A stretch of 64,000 bases of DNA from a virus, in the IMG/VR virus record IMGVR_UViG_3300009314_000007, positions 1-64,000 of that record; one strand, written 5' to 3'. The position numbers and the translations under genes were made by a program. A model generated the notes under the pieces. That model searched no databases. It saw only the letters and a list, made by a program, of their open reading frames with translations, and was not told where the DNA came from. Of the stretch, positions 8,764 through 15,764 are shown in pieces. Position 1 is the first letter of the stretch, and each line of letters starts with the position of its first letter.

Positions 8764-10730
8764 AATTCAAGCGAGCCCCCGGAGACTGTTTGTTATTGAC
8801 AGCACTCGTCCGCGATCTCAAGACGACGTACGGTAATCGCTATCAGGTGGACGTTCGCACACAGTTTCCCGCAATCTGGCGGCACAACGATCATCTTACC
8901 AAATTAGATCAGTATGATCCAGAGGTCATGTGGATGAACTTTGGTGATCGGAAAAACGCGGTGGACATCACCGGGTTGGAAAGCAGTCAGAAAGGTGTTC
9001 GGCGGCACTACCTGACCTACTTCCACCAGGAGTTCGAGCGGAGAACCGGCATCCACGTACCGGTGCTGCATCCGCGAGCGGATCTCTACTTGAGCGAGGA
9101 GGAGAAAGCTCACCCGCGTATTTCCGGTCGATACTGGGTCATCGTTCCCGGCGGCAAGACCGACATCTCCAACAAGTGGTGGCACCATCATCGGTATCAG
9201 GAGGTCGTGGATCAGCTTCGACTCTGGGGCGTACGCTTCGTGCAGGAGGGGGCGACCAAGAATCTTTGCCACCATCCCGCCTTGGACAACTCTCTGAGCA
9301 TGGTGGGCTTGACCAGCATCCGTGATATGATCGTTAATATCCACCATGCGGAGGGCGTGGTCTGCGGAGTGACGTTCCAGATGCACATCGCCGGGGCCCT
9401 GGAAAAGCCCTGCGTCGTGATTGGAGGCGGCCGAGAAGAGCCCTGGTACGAGGAGTATTCCAACGCCTTCAACAACTTCGGCGACAAGGCCTCTCCAGTC
9501 AACGTGCCCCACCGATTCCTGCACACACTTGGAATGCTGGGTTGCTGCAAGAAACGAGGATGCTGGAAGAGAAGAGTGCAGCGAATTGGTGATGGTCGTG
9601 GCGATTACGACAAGAGCCTGTGCAGTCTGCCTTGCAAGGGAGAAGAAGGGCAAGCGGCCGTACCCACGTGCCTGGACATGATCACGACGGACCACGTAAC
9701 TGAAGCCCTGATGAGCTATTACGAGGACAGGACATTGAAACCCATTGGCACTCCTACTGGCAAGTACCGGCAGCCACCGCCGACCGCTGTTACGGAGATC
9801 GTTCCGACCGTAGCTACTCCGGTTGAACGAGAAGCTCTGTACAATCCGCCCGCACAGCGTCCCGTTGCAGAGCCTGAGGTTATTCGGCCTACCGAGCGGA
9901 TCTCGACGGGGCAGGCTGATCCGCCAGGAGGTAATGGTCGCCGACCGACACCGGCCGCAAAGAATCCCACGGTCATCCCGACCGATGCCTGGGATAGTCC
10001 CTCGGTGGGCGGCAGGATCACTCTTGGTCTTTTGATGTTCGGTGACGATCACAAACTCCATCGGAGGTTGTTCCATTCTGTCTGTCGGACGGTCTCTCCG
10101 GACCGAGTGGAGTTGCGCATCGCGTGCAACCAGGTGCCGCTCGACACGACCAATATGCTTAACACGTTCCCGACTCGCAAGATCTACAAGGACAGCGGTC
10201 AGCGGCGCAAGGCCCAGGCGATGCGGGACATTTTCTACGATCAGGATGATCCCATCGACACGCGGTGGGTGGTGTGGCTCGACGACATCGCGTTTGCAAA
10301 AGACCCTACCTGGCTTAACTGCTTGGTGGAGGCCATCTCCAATCAGAAGCCCGGCGACGACGTGGGGCTGGTTGGATTGAAGGTGCGGTACGAGCTGGCT
10401 GGTCGTCGTGGTCGGGACCCTCGGGACTGGTTTGGAAGGGCCGCATGGTTTGCAGGCAAGGACTTCCGGAACAAGCTCGGCCGGAACGCGCCCAATGGCG
10501 ATCAAATTCACCTGGTCCACGGCAATTTCTTTGCGATCAGTCGTCGGTTGCTTCAGGCAACCACAATTCCCGACGAGCGGATCAGCCAGAGTGGCACCGC
10601 AATTTGTATCGGGGAGCAGGCTCATCAGCTTGGCTTCCGCACGAAGCAGTTCAACACGGACTATCAGTATGTCCAGGTGACGCACACCAAAGTCAAGAGG
10701 GGCTTACACGAGAAGTACCCTTGGGAGTAG
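8736..10730 (+). CDS. Two-domain glycosyltransferase, GT9-like fused to GT2-like
   Basis: 664 residues. The N-terminal half (~1-330) resembles ADP-heptose:LPS heptosyltransferases (GT9): G-D-C-L-L-L-T-A-L-V near the start, V-I-V-P-G-G-K ... K-W-W in the middle, and V-C-G-V-T-F-Q-M-H-I-A-G-A-L-E-K-P-C-V-V-I-G-G, matching the nucleotide-sugar site. A Cys-rich linker and a Pro-rich segment (~340-425) follow. The C-terminal ~235 residues resemble a GT2/GT-A domain: an N-terminal strand, then W-V-V-W-L-D-D-I-A-F with the paired Asp, and H-G-N-F-F-A-I-S-R. It overlaps the sulfotransferase gene by 28 nt, so the two are probably co-translated. Likely role: building a glycan on a phage structural protein or altering a host surface sugar. 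Substrates cannot be told from sequence. Confidence 0.65.
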   Translation: MPRPSKFVIEFKRAPGDCLLLTALVRDLKTTYGNRYQVDVRTQFPAIWRHNDHLTKLDQYDPEVMWMNFGDRKNAVDITGLESSQKGVRRHYLTYFHQEFERRTGIHVPVLHPRADLYLSEEEKAHPRISGRYWVIVPGGKTDISNKWWHHHRYQEVVDQLRLWGVRFVQEGATKNLCHHPALDNSLSMVGLTSIRDMIVNIHHAEGVVCGVTFQMHIAGALEKPCVVIGGGREEPWYEEYSNAFNNFGDKASPVNVPHRFLHTLGMLGCCKKRGCWKRRVQRIGDGRGDYDKSLCSLPCKGEEGQAAVPTCLDMITTDHVTEALMSYYEDRTLKPIGTPTGKYRQPPPTAVTEIVPTVATPVEREALYNPPAQRPVAEPEVIRPTERISTGQADPPGGNGRRPTPAAKNPTVIPTDAWDSPSVGGRITLGLLMFGDDHKLHRRLFHSVCRTVSPDRVELRIACNQVPLDTTNMLNTFPTRKIYKDSGQRRKAQAMRDIFYDQDDPIDTRWVVWLDDIAFAKDPTWLNCLVEAISNQKPGDDVGLVGLKVRYELAGRRGRDPRDWFGRAAWFAGKDFRNKLGRNAPNGDQIHLVHGNFFAISRRLLQATTIPDERISQSGTAICIGEQAHQLGFRTKQFNTDYQYVQVTHTKVKRGLHEKYPWE

Positions 10731-10768
10731 AGGCAAAGCTGGGGTAGGCTCTGGCCGGGTTTGCGCGG

Positions 10769-10774
10769 TATTAT
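10769..10774 (+). promoter_or_regulatory. Possible -10 box (TATTAT) in a 94-nt intergenic gap
   Basis: The gap 10731-10824 contains TATTAT 51 nt before the next start but no convincing -35 hexamer at 16-18 nt. It is recorded as a weak candidate for a promoter starting a new transcription unit after the glycosyltransferase gene. Confidence 0.2.
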
Positions 10775-10824
10775 AGAGCAAGTGAGGCGAGCAGGAATCT
10801 GCGATTCGAGCAAGGAGGCGCACG

Positions 10825-11271
10825 ATGGCCCGAGGTATTTCAATAACACGAGACTCGCAATTGCGAGCCTTCGTGCAGAACCGCGGTGATGCGTTCCGGC
10901 TTCGAGTGACGGCACATGACGCCGAAACAATGCCGGTCCAGATCTTCGTCCACGAAAAGCGGCTAATCAATCCCTACACGGGGGACACCGTTGACGATTT
11001 CACGCACATCGCGTCACCGCTTGATCTGCTGCTGTACCCGGTTGGCGCGCCGGATGCTACACAGTTCCCAGCCTTTTTCCGGAAAGCGGTTGTGGATTTT
11101 CTGGTTCCGAGCCAAGCCGCCGCCGCGTATTCCTGGGAAGCGATCCAAGAACAAGTGTGTTTACTGGTAGACGCCCTAGACGCTTTGGACGTACTCAGCG
11201 AGATTGAGACCACTCGGTGCGGGGGCGATCTGGAGGAGTCAGAATCCGCAAGTGAATCGGAGTCAGCGTAA
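10825..11271 (+). CDS. Hypothetical protein with Ser/Glu tail
   Basis: 148 residues with an AAGGAGG ribosome site 6 nt upstream. The body is mixed alpha/beta with a conserved-looking P-Y-T-G-D-T-V-D-D-F-T-H-I segment. It ends in an acidic E-E-S-E-S-A-S-E-S-E-S-A tail. It overlaps the next gene at the stop/start junction (TAATG). The position and size would suit a small tail-completion or head-tail connector protein, but no homology is recognised. Confidence 0.6.
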   Translation: MARGISITRDSQLRAFVQNRGDAFRLRVTAHDAETMPVQIFVHEKRLINPYTGDTVDDFTHIASPLDLLLYPVGAPDATQFPAFFRKAVVDFLVPSQAAAAYSWEAIQEQVCLLVDALDALDVLSEIETTRCGGDLEESESASESESA

Positions 11272-11618
11272 TGCCGCAGCCTAAACGAAAAGTTGTTCGA
11301 CGCCCGGCACAGAAAGTACCGGTTGGCGAGGTGGAGATCAACGACAATACTATTCGCATGATGCTTCACGACTCGCGGTTTCTCAACAACTTCCCTTTCT
11401 TGAGGCATGCCAAGCAACAGGCCGCCACTCGCAGAAAATGCGGCGGGTGCGGCGGCGCCCGGATGAAGGTGACTGGGCCCAACATCGCGACAATTCGGCG
11501 CAACTTGGCCAACATGCCCGCGGTCAAGAAGTTGAAGCTGAAGGCGCTGCTCGGGGCCAAGCAGGTTAAGATCAGATACATGAAACCTGTGGGCGGAGCC
11601 ATCGTGAAACGGTTCTAA
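11271..11618 (+). CDS. Small basic protein with a Cys knuckle
   Basis: 115 residues, pI clearly basic (many Lys/Arg). A C-G-G-C-G-G motif at about residues 58-63 could be half of a zinc or metal site. The C-terminus (K-L-K-L-K-A-L-L-G-A-K-Q-V-K-I-R-Y-M-K-P-V-G-G) looks like a nucleic-acid-binding strand. Translationally coupled to the preceding gene. Function unknown. Confidence 0.55.
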   Translation: MPQPKRKVVRRPAQKVPVGEVEINDNTIRMMLHDSRFLNNFPFLRHAKQQAATRRKCGGCGGARMKVTGPNIATIRRNLANMPAVKKLKLKALLGAKQVKIRYMKPVGGAIVKRF

Positions 11619-11662
11619 ATGATGCGGCTTCTCGTGTCATAAAAACTTGCAAGGTATTAGGT

Positions 11663-11677
11663 ACGGGACGAACCCGT
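11663..11677 (+). terminator. Weak hairpin in the 99-nt intergenic gap
   Basis: ACGGG-ACGAA-CCCGT forms a 5-bp stem followed by a loosely T-rich stretch (TTGTTTCCCTCGTTCTT). It is a possible weak terminator or leader hairpin before the gene at 11718. Confidence 0.25.
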
Positions 11678-11717
11678 GTCGCCTTGTTTCCCTCGTTCTT
11701 ACGAAAGGAGTGTTTCT

Positions 11718-12095
11718 ATGCCCGATCAACAGAGTATACTGGATGGGCCACTGGGCGATGTGCTTCGGCGACTACTGGGTTCTGAGCCTGATATACCGTG
11801 CGGCGATTCGGATTGTCCGGCTTGTGGCGCCGAGTCGGCCATCCGGACAGGTCAGATGGCTCGGCGAGCGCTGGAACTCAGCTACCCGGAACTGGCCAAA
11901 AAGCTCAGGTACAATGGAAGGTGGGCCGGGCTCTCCCTTGTCTCGCCGCTCGACGAAGGCGAGCGGTACCGCGTTCTCGTTACGACCGGCAAGGTCGCGA
12001 AGACAACGAGGAGATCTCCGTGCCGCTCGCGCAGGTGGCGATGGTTGTGGCGGCTCTGCTCGCCCCGTCCGGGAAGCCACTTGCGGTTCGGGTGA
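11718..12095 (+). CDS. Hypothetical protein, possible frameshift partner of the next ORF
   Basis: 125 residues, start fixed by AAAGGAG 7 nt upstream. Residues ~1-90 look like genuine protein and carry C-G-D-S-D-C-P-A-C, a possible zinc site. The last ~35 residues (T-T-R-R-S-P-C-R-S-R-R-W-R-W) look like out-of-frame translation. The neighbouring frame, one base back (-1), carries normal protein from about 12000 onward. Either this gene is simply short and overlaps the next, or the two are joined by -1 slippage near 11990-12005 (reading ...T-T-G-K-V then R-E-D-N-E-E-I-S-V). Confidence 0.5.
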   Translation: MPDQQSILDGPLGDVLRRLLGSEPDIPCGDSDCPACGAESAIRTGQMARRALELSYPELAKKLRYNGRWAGLSLVSPLDEGERYRVLVTTGKVAKTTRRSPCRSRRWRWLWRLCSPRPGSHLRFG

Positions 12096-12526
12096 GCTAT
12101 CCCAGCGCCGAGTGGGTGCGGATTTCCAGCAATCTGGAACTCCAGCCAGTGGGTATGCTGAACCTGGAGACCGCGAAGGCGGCCGACAAGCTGTCCGAAG
12201 GCATGAAGAATTTCGCGCTGACCGTGCTCGAAATCCCGGGGGTGGAACGGGCGGTGTTCGAGCGATACACCGTGTCGATGTGTGTTGCCTCTTTCCGCGC
12301 CCCGAAGGATGTGGGGCGGGAGCTACTCCGGATAATCGGCACGAAGCTCGACCGCAACATCCAAGTGCAGGTGGATGATGATCCCCCTGCCGCTTCGGCG
12401 GAAACCGCCGCGGAGCCGCACAACGAGGAAACGGACGAAGAGGAGCTGGAACACGACTCCGATGCGGAGGGCGAGAGTAAGGCGGCAGGGGAACCCGCGA
12501 CTCGCGCCGAGGCGCCGCTCCCCTAG
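12020..12526 (+). CDS. Hypothetical protein with acidic C-terminus
   Basis: 168 residues if started at the GTG at 12020, which has GAGGAG 6-7 nt upstream; the frame is open further 5' and may instead be reached by frameshifting from the ORF at 11718. A compact alpha/beta body (S-Y-P-S-A-E-W-V-R-I-S-S-N ... V-L-E-I-P-G-V-E-R-A-V) is followed by ~45 acidic/Ala-rich residues. A strong terminator follows. Function unknown. Confidence 0.55.
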   Translation: MPLAQVAMVVAALLAPSGKPLAVRVSYPSAEWVRISSNLELQPVGMLNLETAKAADKLSEGMKNFALTVLEIPGVERAVFERYTVSMCVASFRAPKDVGRELLRIIGTKLDRNIQVQVDDDPPAASAETAAEPHNEETDEEELEHDSDAEGESKAAGEPATRAEAPLP

Positions 12527-12554
12527 TCTTTTCTCCGATGTTCTTTCACACGAG

Positions 12555-12595
12555 CCCCGGCTGGGTAACCCCCAGTCGGGGTTTTTTCGTTTTTT
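12555..12595 (+). terminator. Strong rho-independent terminator
   Basis: CCCCGGCTGGG pairs with CCCAGTCGGGG (one G-U) over a short loop and runs into TTTTTTCGTTTTTT. It ends the transcription unit that covers 10825-12526. Confidence 0.9.
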
Positions 12596-12597
12596 GA

Positions 12598-12619
12598 TGA
12601 AAGGCACGTTGGCCTTTCA
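12598..12619 (+). promoter_or_regulatory. Perfect hairpin TGAAAGGC-ACGTTG-GCCTTTCA
   Basis: An 8-bp perfect stem with a 6-nt loop lies directly after the terminator T-tract and 8 nt before the AAAGGAGGAG ribosome site of the next gene. Without a T-tract it is more likely a 5' leader or RNA-processing element than a second terminator. Confidence 0.45.
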
Positions 12620-12640
12620 CGTATAGAAAGGAGGAGACCG

Positions 12641-12952
12641 TTGACTGGGGCGCAAATCTGGGGGACCCTTTTCCGGGAAGCCCCCGGCTACAACATGGAT
12701 AGTGACTACCTCGTCGAGCAGGGCTGCCTGCTGGGGCTTGACGACGAGAATAGGCTCTCGCAGCTATGGAAAATTTGCGAAGAGCATGCGGAATCCGTAT
12801 TCGATCTCTTTGAAGCGTTCGAGTTCGGTGTGATCAATCGACAGCAGGTCGAGGAGGTGCTTACCGGTAGGCTTCCAATCGAAAGAGTTCGGCTCTTTTT
12901 GACCCAGTACCGGCAACAAACGGCTGATGCGTTGGAGACATCGGCTACTTAA
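12641..12952 (+). CDS. Small helical hypothetical protein (TTG start)
   Basis: 103 residues. TTG is chosen because AAAGGAGGAG ends about 4 nt upstream and the frame has no ATG before residue 18. The protein is largely helical with acidic patches (D-D-E-N-R-L-S-Q-L-W-K-I-C-E-E-H-A). First gene after the strong terminator. Function unknown. Confidence 0.6.
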   Translation: MTGAQIWGTLFREAPGYNMDSDYLVEQGCLLGLDDENRLSQLWKICEEHAESVFDLFEAFEFGVINRQQVEEVLTGRLPIERVRLFLTQYRQQTADALETSAT

Positions 12953-12983
12953 CCTCGTTCTAACACGGAAGGACCCTCCCGCG

Positions 12984-13199
12984 ATGACCCCCCAACAATT
13001 ACAGCAGCAAGTTGCAATTCAGACCGGCGAAGACCTCGATTTTGTTCGAGGCCAGGGTTTTGATCTGCTCAAACCCGACCAGCCGCTCCCCTCGGCCGAG
13101 TCGCTGATCGCCAGTTGGAAGGAAAAAGAGTGGGGACCGCCACCCGAAGAGTCCGTATCGGCTCTTCCTGAAAAGCGACCTTCTTTGGTCCTGATTTGA
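12984..13199 (+). CDS. Small hypothetical protein
   Basis: 71 residues from the ATG with GGAAGGA about 9 nt upstream. It starts with a Gln-rich helix (P-Q-Q-L-Q-Q-Q-V) and ends Pro-rich. No recognised motif. Confidence 0.5.
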   Translation: MTPQQLQQQVAIQTGEDLDFVRGQGFDLLKPDQPLPSAESLIASWKEKEWGPPPEESVSALPEKRPSLVLI

Positions 13200-13228
13200 G
13201 CTAAATCGAGGCAATTTCTGCGTCACAA

Positions 13229-13260
13229 TATGATGCTGGACAAGTCTATCATCCAGTATC
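13229..13260 (+). promoter_or_regulatory. TATGAT box overlapping a GATGCTGG...CCAGTATC hairpin
   Basis: TATGAT (13229-13234) overlaps an 8-bp inverted repeat (one G-U) at 13232-13260. The same TATGATGCTGG...CAGTATC arrangement recurs at 33902-33926 behind a better promoter. It may be a promoter with a built-in operator, or a weak terminator because TCGTTTTCTCGTTC follows. Confidence 0.4.
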
Positions 13261-13303
13261 TCGTTTTCTCGTTCCCATCGTCCTCAAAAATGAAGGAGAA
13301 GTC

Positions 13304-13789
13304 ATGTCCGAAGGTGCTGTAGATGCCGGAGATTTGGCCGCGGCCTCGACCCCGTTAGTGTCTACCAGCGAGCAAGAAGCGCCTGTCGAAAACAGGCGTT
13401 CGTTGGTCAGTTCCGCGAGAATCTGGGCCCACTCGCAGTGGAAATCCCGCGTTAGCCCCGTCGCGAGACGGCAGCGGGAGGTCGCGAGCAGGCATTTCGC
13501 TCGGGGCCGCAACTGGTCCCGGAGGCTCACCCTCTGGGTCCCTGGCGCCGCCATGGCCGCCGTGCTGACGGCCAGCGGCTTTTTGTTCGAGGGTTGGGAG
13601 TTGATGGCGCTCCTCGGTTTCTTGGTTAGCTTGATTGGCTGGTCGGGGATTGGGGGCGGCCTGATGATCCTGGCTCTCACCAGCGTGCTGCTTCGCCACA
13701 CATCCCAGTCTCGCCGCTCGCGGCAGGCCAGGGACGAAGGCATCAGCTACGAGGAGCCCGAAGACAGCGACGGTGAGGGCTACTGGTAG
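13304..13789 (+). CDS. Membrane protein with two transmembrane segments
   Basis: 161 residues, good AAGGAG site. A basic N-terminal half (R-Q-R-E-V-A-S-R-H-F-A-R-G-R-N-W) is followed by two hydrophobic segments at about residues 78-95 and 100-128 separated by a short turn, then a cytoplasmic acidic tail. The topology would suit a holin or inner-membrane accessory protein, but no lysis gene is adjacent. Confidence 0.6.
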   Translation: MSEGAVDAGDLAAASTPLVSTSEQEAPVENRRSLVSSARIWAHSQWKSRVSPVARRQREVASRHFARGRNWSRRLTLWVPGAAMAAVLTASGFLFEGWELMALLGFLVSLIGWSGIGGGLMILALTSVLLRHTSQSRRSRQARDEGISYEEPEDSDGEGYW

Positions 13790-14353
13790 TGCGCTCGAAA
13801 CAGAACGAGGGGAAGTGCCCGGTTCCGTGCCGATCTTTGGCATCTTCACGGCATGGAACCGGGCCAACCTCTCACACACCAGGGCGCAATCCCGATGATA
13901 GTGATTTCAAGGGTGAGGCCAAGAGTACGGGTAGTGCATGGAATGCGGGGCGAGAAGGGTCCCGCCGTACTGCTTTCTTGGTTTTTCTGACACGAAGGCG
14001 GTCCGAACGGAATGTGACGGGTCGCTGCTTTCTCAAGGTTTTTATAGCCTGGGGGCCTCTCCCCCGTTGTACCATCGAACTCCAGTCGAATGTCTCTCTC
14101 CCGGAAAGGAGGACAACTCCCATACGGGAGGAAGTTTACAGGGAGAATACGAGACCGTTCGAGAGTAACCGACGAAGTACGACAGTCAACCCATACATTA
14201 CTACTATCGGGTTTGCGCCCCGGACACTCGCCCATTGGCGAGGACCAAAGCGCGGTAGTTCATAGAACTACCGTGCTGGTCCTTGCCAATGGGTTCTTAC
14301 TTCCCTTTTGTTTAGGCCCTGGGGAACTTAGCTTTAGCTATTGGGAGAAACAC
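13790..14353 (+). ncRNA. 564-nt non-coding region with multiple hairpins (candidate structured RNA)
   Basis: Open frames here (e.g. 13789-14265) look unlike the surrounding proteins and lack ribosome sites. Visible structures include GTACG/CGTAC enclosing GCGGG/CCCGC (13925-13970), GGGGG-CCTCT-CCCCC (14051-14065), CTCCC-ATAC-GGGAG (14117-14130) and the long hairpin at 14231-14293. Strong ribosome-site-like purine tracts (GGAAAGGAGG at 14103) are present with no start codon after them. It may be a structured ncRNA, a long leader of the gene at 14354, or a replication or packaging element. Confidence 0.4.
14231..14313 (+). terminator. Very long hairpin (63 nt) followed by a T-rich tract
   Basis: CCCATTGGCGAGGACCA (14231-14247) pairs with 14277-14293 over 17 bp with one G-U. 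An AA bulge follows, then 12 more pairs (14250-14261 with 14265-14276, one G-U) close on an ATA triloop. TTCTTACTTCCCTTTTGTTT follows. A simple terminator would not need 29 bp, so RNase III processing, a cruciform or an RNA with its own function are alternatives. Confidence 0.6.
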
Positions 14354-14869
14354 ATGACTCGGAAACAGAGAGAAGACCAGCTCGTGATCGGCGATAGCCC
14401 TTCCGGGATGCCGCCACCTAATCACCTCGTGCCACTGGATGAGTACGATGACGAGGAGCTGGGACTGCATTTGAAGTGGCCCTTGGCCTCTCTTCTGCAC
14501 GACAGCGTCGATCACGGGCAGGAGCTGGGCGTGTTCGTGGACACCGCGAAGCATAAGACCGGGGGGCGGTACGAGTGGCAGGATCACCCGCCGACCTGGA
14601 TGGACCCGCATGTCTTTGCCGACATGGTCATGGCCGACGAGCGAGTTCAGAAGATCTTGCGAGTGGCAATGAAGAAGGACGATCCGAATGCCTGGAAGAG
14701 AATCCTGGGGCTGATTGACGACATTTTCGATTCGCAGTACCTGCCGTACGTGATGAAGAAGTTCGAGAAGGCGGCGCCGCTGCTGTCGCGCTGGGTGCTG
14801 CTCTGTCATGCGTACCGAGAAACTGACCCAGGTAAGAAGTCGAAGAAGAAGACTAGGCGAACAAGGTAG
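14354..14869 (+). CDS. Hypothetical helical protein with Lys/Arg tail
   Basis: 171 residues from the ATG with GGGAG upstream; the frame extends further 5' through the non-coding region but without protein-like sequence. The body is helical (E-R-V-Q-K-I-L-R-V-A-M-K-K-D-D-P-N-A-W-K) and ends in K-K-S-K-K-K-T-R-R-T-R. Size and position are compatible with a small head or scaffold-type protein; no homology recognised. Confidence 0.6.
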   Translation: MTRKQREDQLVIGDSPSGMPPPNHLVPLDEYDDEELGLHLKWPLASLLHDSVDHGQELGVFVDTAKHKTGGRYEWQDHPPTWMDPHVFADMVMADERVQKILRVAMKKDDPNAWKRILGLIDDIFDSQYLPYVMKKFEKAAPLLSRWVLLCHAYRETDPGKKSKKKTRRTR

Positions 14870-14885
14870 TCCCTGTTAGACTAGC

Positions 14886-14903
14886 GGAACGTAACCACGT
14901 TCC
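14886..14903 (+). promoter_or_regulatory. Perfect hairpin GGAACGT-AACC-ACGTTCC in a leader
   Basis: A 7-bp perfect stem with a tetraloop in the 59-nt gap between genes, 25 nt before the next ATG. No T-tract follows, so it is a possible 5' leader element or mRNA-stabilising hairpin. Confidence 0.4.
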
Positions 14904-14928
14904 TCTATTCTGCAAGGGAGAAACCCCG

Positions 14929-15234
14929 ATGGCTTTGGCAGTTGTAGGCATGGAGAATATCAGCGGAAAGGCCACTGTCGTTGTCGAGAGTGACAAGGAT
15001 GGTAAGACCGCGCAAACCTCGTTTAGTCTGGCAATCACGGAATTGCAAGGCGCAGAGGCTCGCAATATGGCCGTTCAGTACGCCACTCAGACTGGCGGCG
15101 TTTCCAACGCGAGAGTGGAGTTCCCAGGGGCTCCATACCCCGTTGATGACAAAGGCAACACGATTGGCGACCCGCAGGGTCAAACGATCCATCGCTATCG
15201 TGTAGACATTCCCGTTACGCAAGGACTTCGTTAG
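14929..15234 (+). CDS. Small beta-rich hypothetical protein
   Basis: 101 residues with AAGGGAG 7 nt upstream. It alternates strands and loops and contains T-Q-T-G-G-V-S-N-A-R-V-E-F-P-G-A-P-Y. The size and fold impression would fit a tail or decoration protein. It overlaps the GTG of the next gene at its stop codon. Confidence 0.55.
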   Translation: MALAVVGMENISGKATVVVESDKDGKTAQTSFSLAITELQGAEARNMAVQYATQTGGVSNARVEFPGAPYPVDDKGNTIGDPQGQTIHRYRVDIPVTQGLR

Positions 15235-15764
15235 TGCCCTTACTACCGCCGTTTACTTTTGAGAACGTCGTGGCGGCTCTGAATTATCCGCCCGATGAGG
15301 GTCGTATGATCCTTCGAGAAGTCTGTGGTGTGTCCAAGCCGGACGGCGCCACGTTAGGAGAAATGGAGATTGTGCTCCTGGCCTTGTATCTGTTCGTCCT
15401 GAGGAAGGTGACGCCCGAGTCGCTCACCGCGTTTCGGATTTGCCAGCAAGTGCGGCAATCCGGCGATCTGGTGAAGCGACTACGTGCAATCAGGGTCGCG
15501 TACGAGAAAGGCCAGGGAAACGCCAAGATACACGATGCGCTGGTGCTTGTTTACGAGGACCGCTTTGCTAGGTGGTTCGGCGGTGACAAGTTCTACGATC
15601 TCGCAACAGGGGAGATGGTGGGAACTCTTGAGCAGCCGCCCGCGCACTACGTAGCTTGGGACGCCGCAACCATGTTGGTGCGGATTCTTCGAGCTATGGA
15701 GGAAGGAGCGAAGCAGGATGCCAAGCCGACAGCAACGAGTTCGAGATCTCCTGACCAGTCGTGA
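15234..15764 (+). CDS. Hypothetical protein (GTG start, coupled)
   Basis: 176 residues, starting at a GTG that overlaps the previous TAG. Helical, with a hydrophobic helix E-M-E-I-V-L-L-A-L-Y-L-F-V-L and a downstream R-L-R-A-I-R-V-A-Y segment. It overlaps the next gene by 47 nt. With the two neighbours it forms a tight three-gene operon. Function unknown. Confidence 0.55.
   Translation: MPLLPPFTFENVVAALNYPPDEGRMILREVCGVSKPDGATLGEMEIVLLALYLFVLRKVTPESLTAFRICQQVRQSGDLVKRLRAIRVAYEKGQGNAKIHDALVLVYEDRFARWFGGDKFYDLATGEMVGTLEQPPAHYVAWDAATMLVRILRAMEEGAKQDAKPTATSSRSPDQS

Noticed and set aside
8904-10685. 593-codon open frame on the minus strand
   Set aside because: It mirrors the glycosyltransferase gene, has no ribosome site and no protein-like motifs; high GC leaves antisense frames open.
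13789-14265. 158-codon frame in the non-coding region
   Set aside because: Composition unlike neighbouring proteins, no ribosome site for the ATG, and it cuts through strong hairpins.
13790-14353. tRNA or tmRNA gene
   Set aside because: No GGTTCRA T-loop with matching acceptor and anticodon arms was found here or elsewhere in the window.
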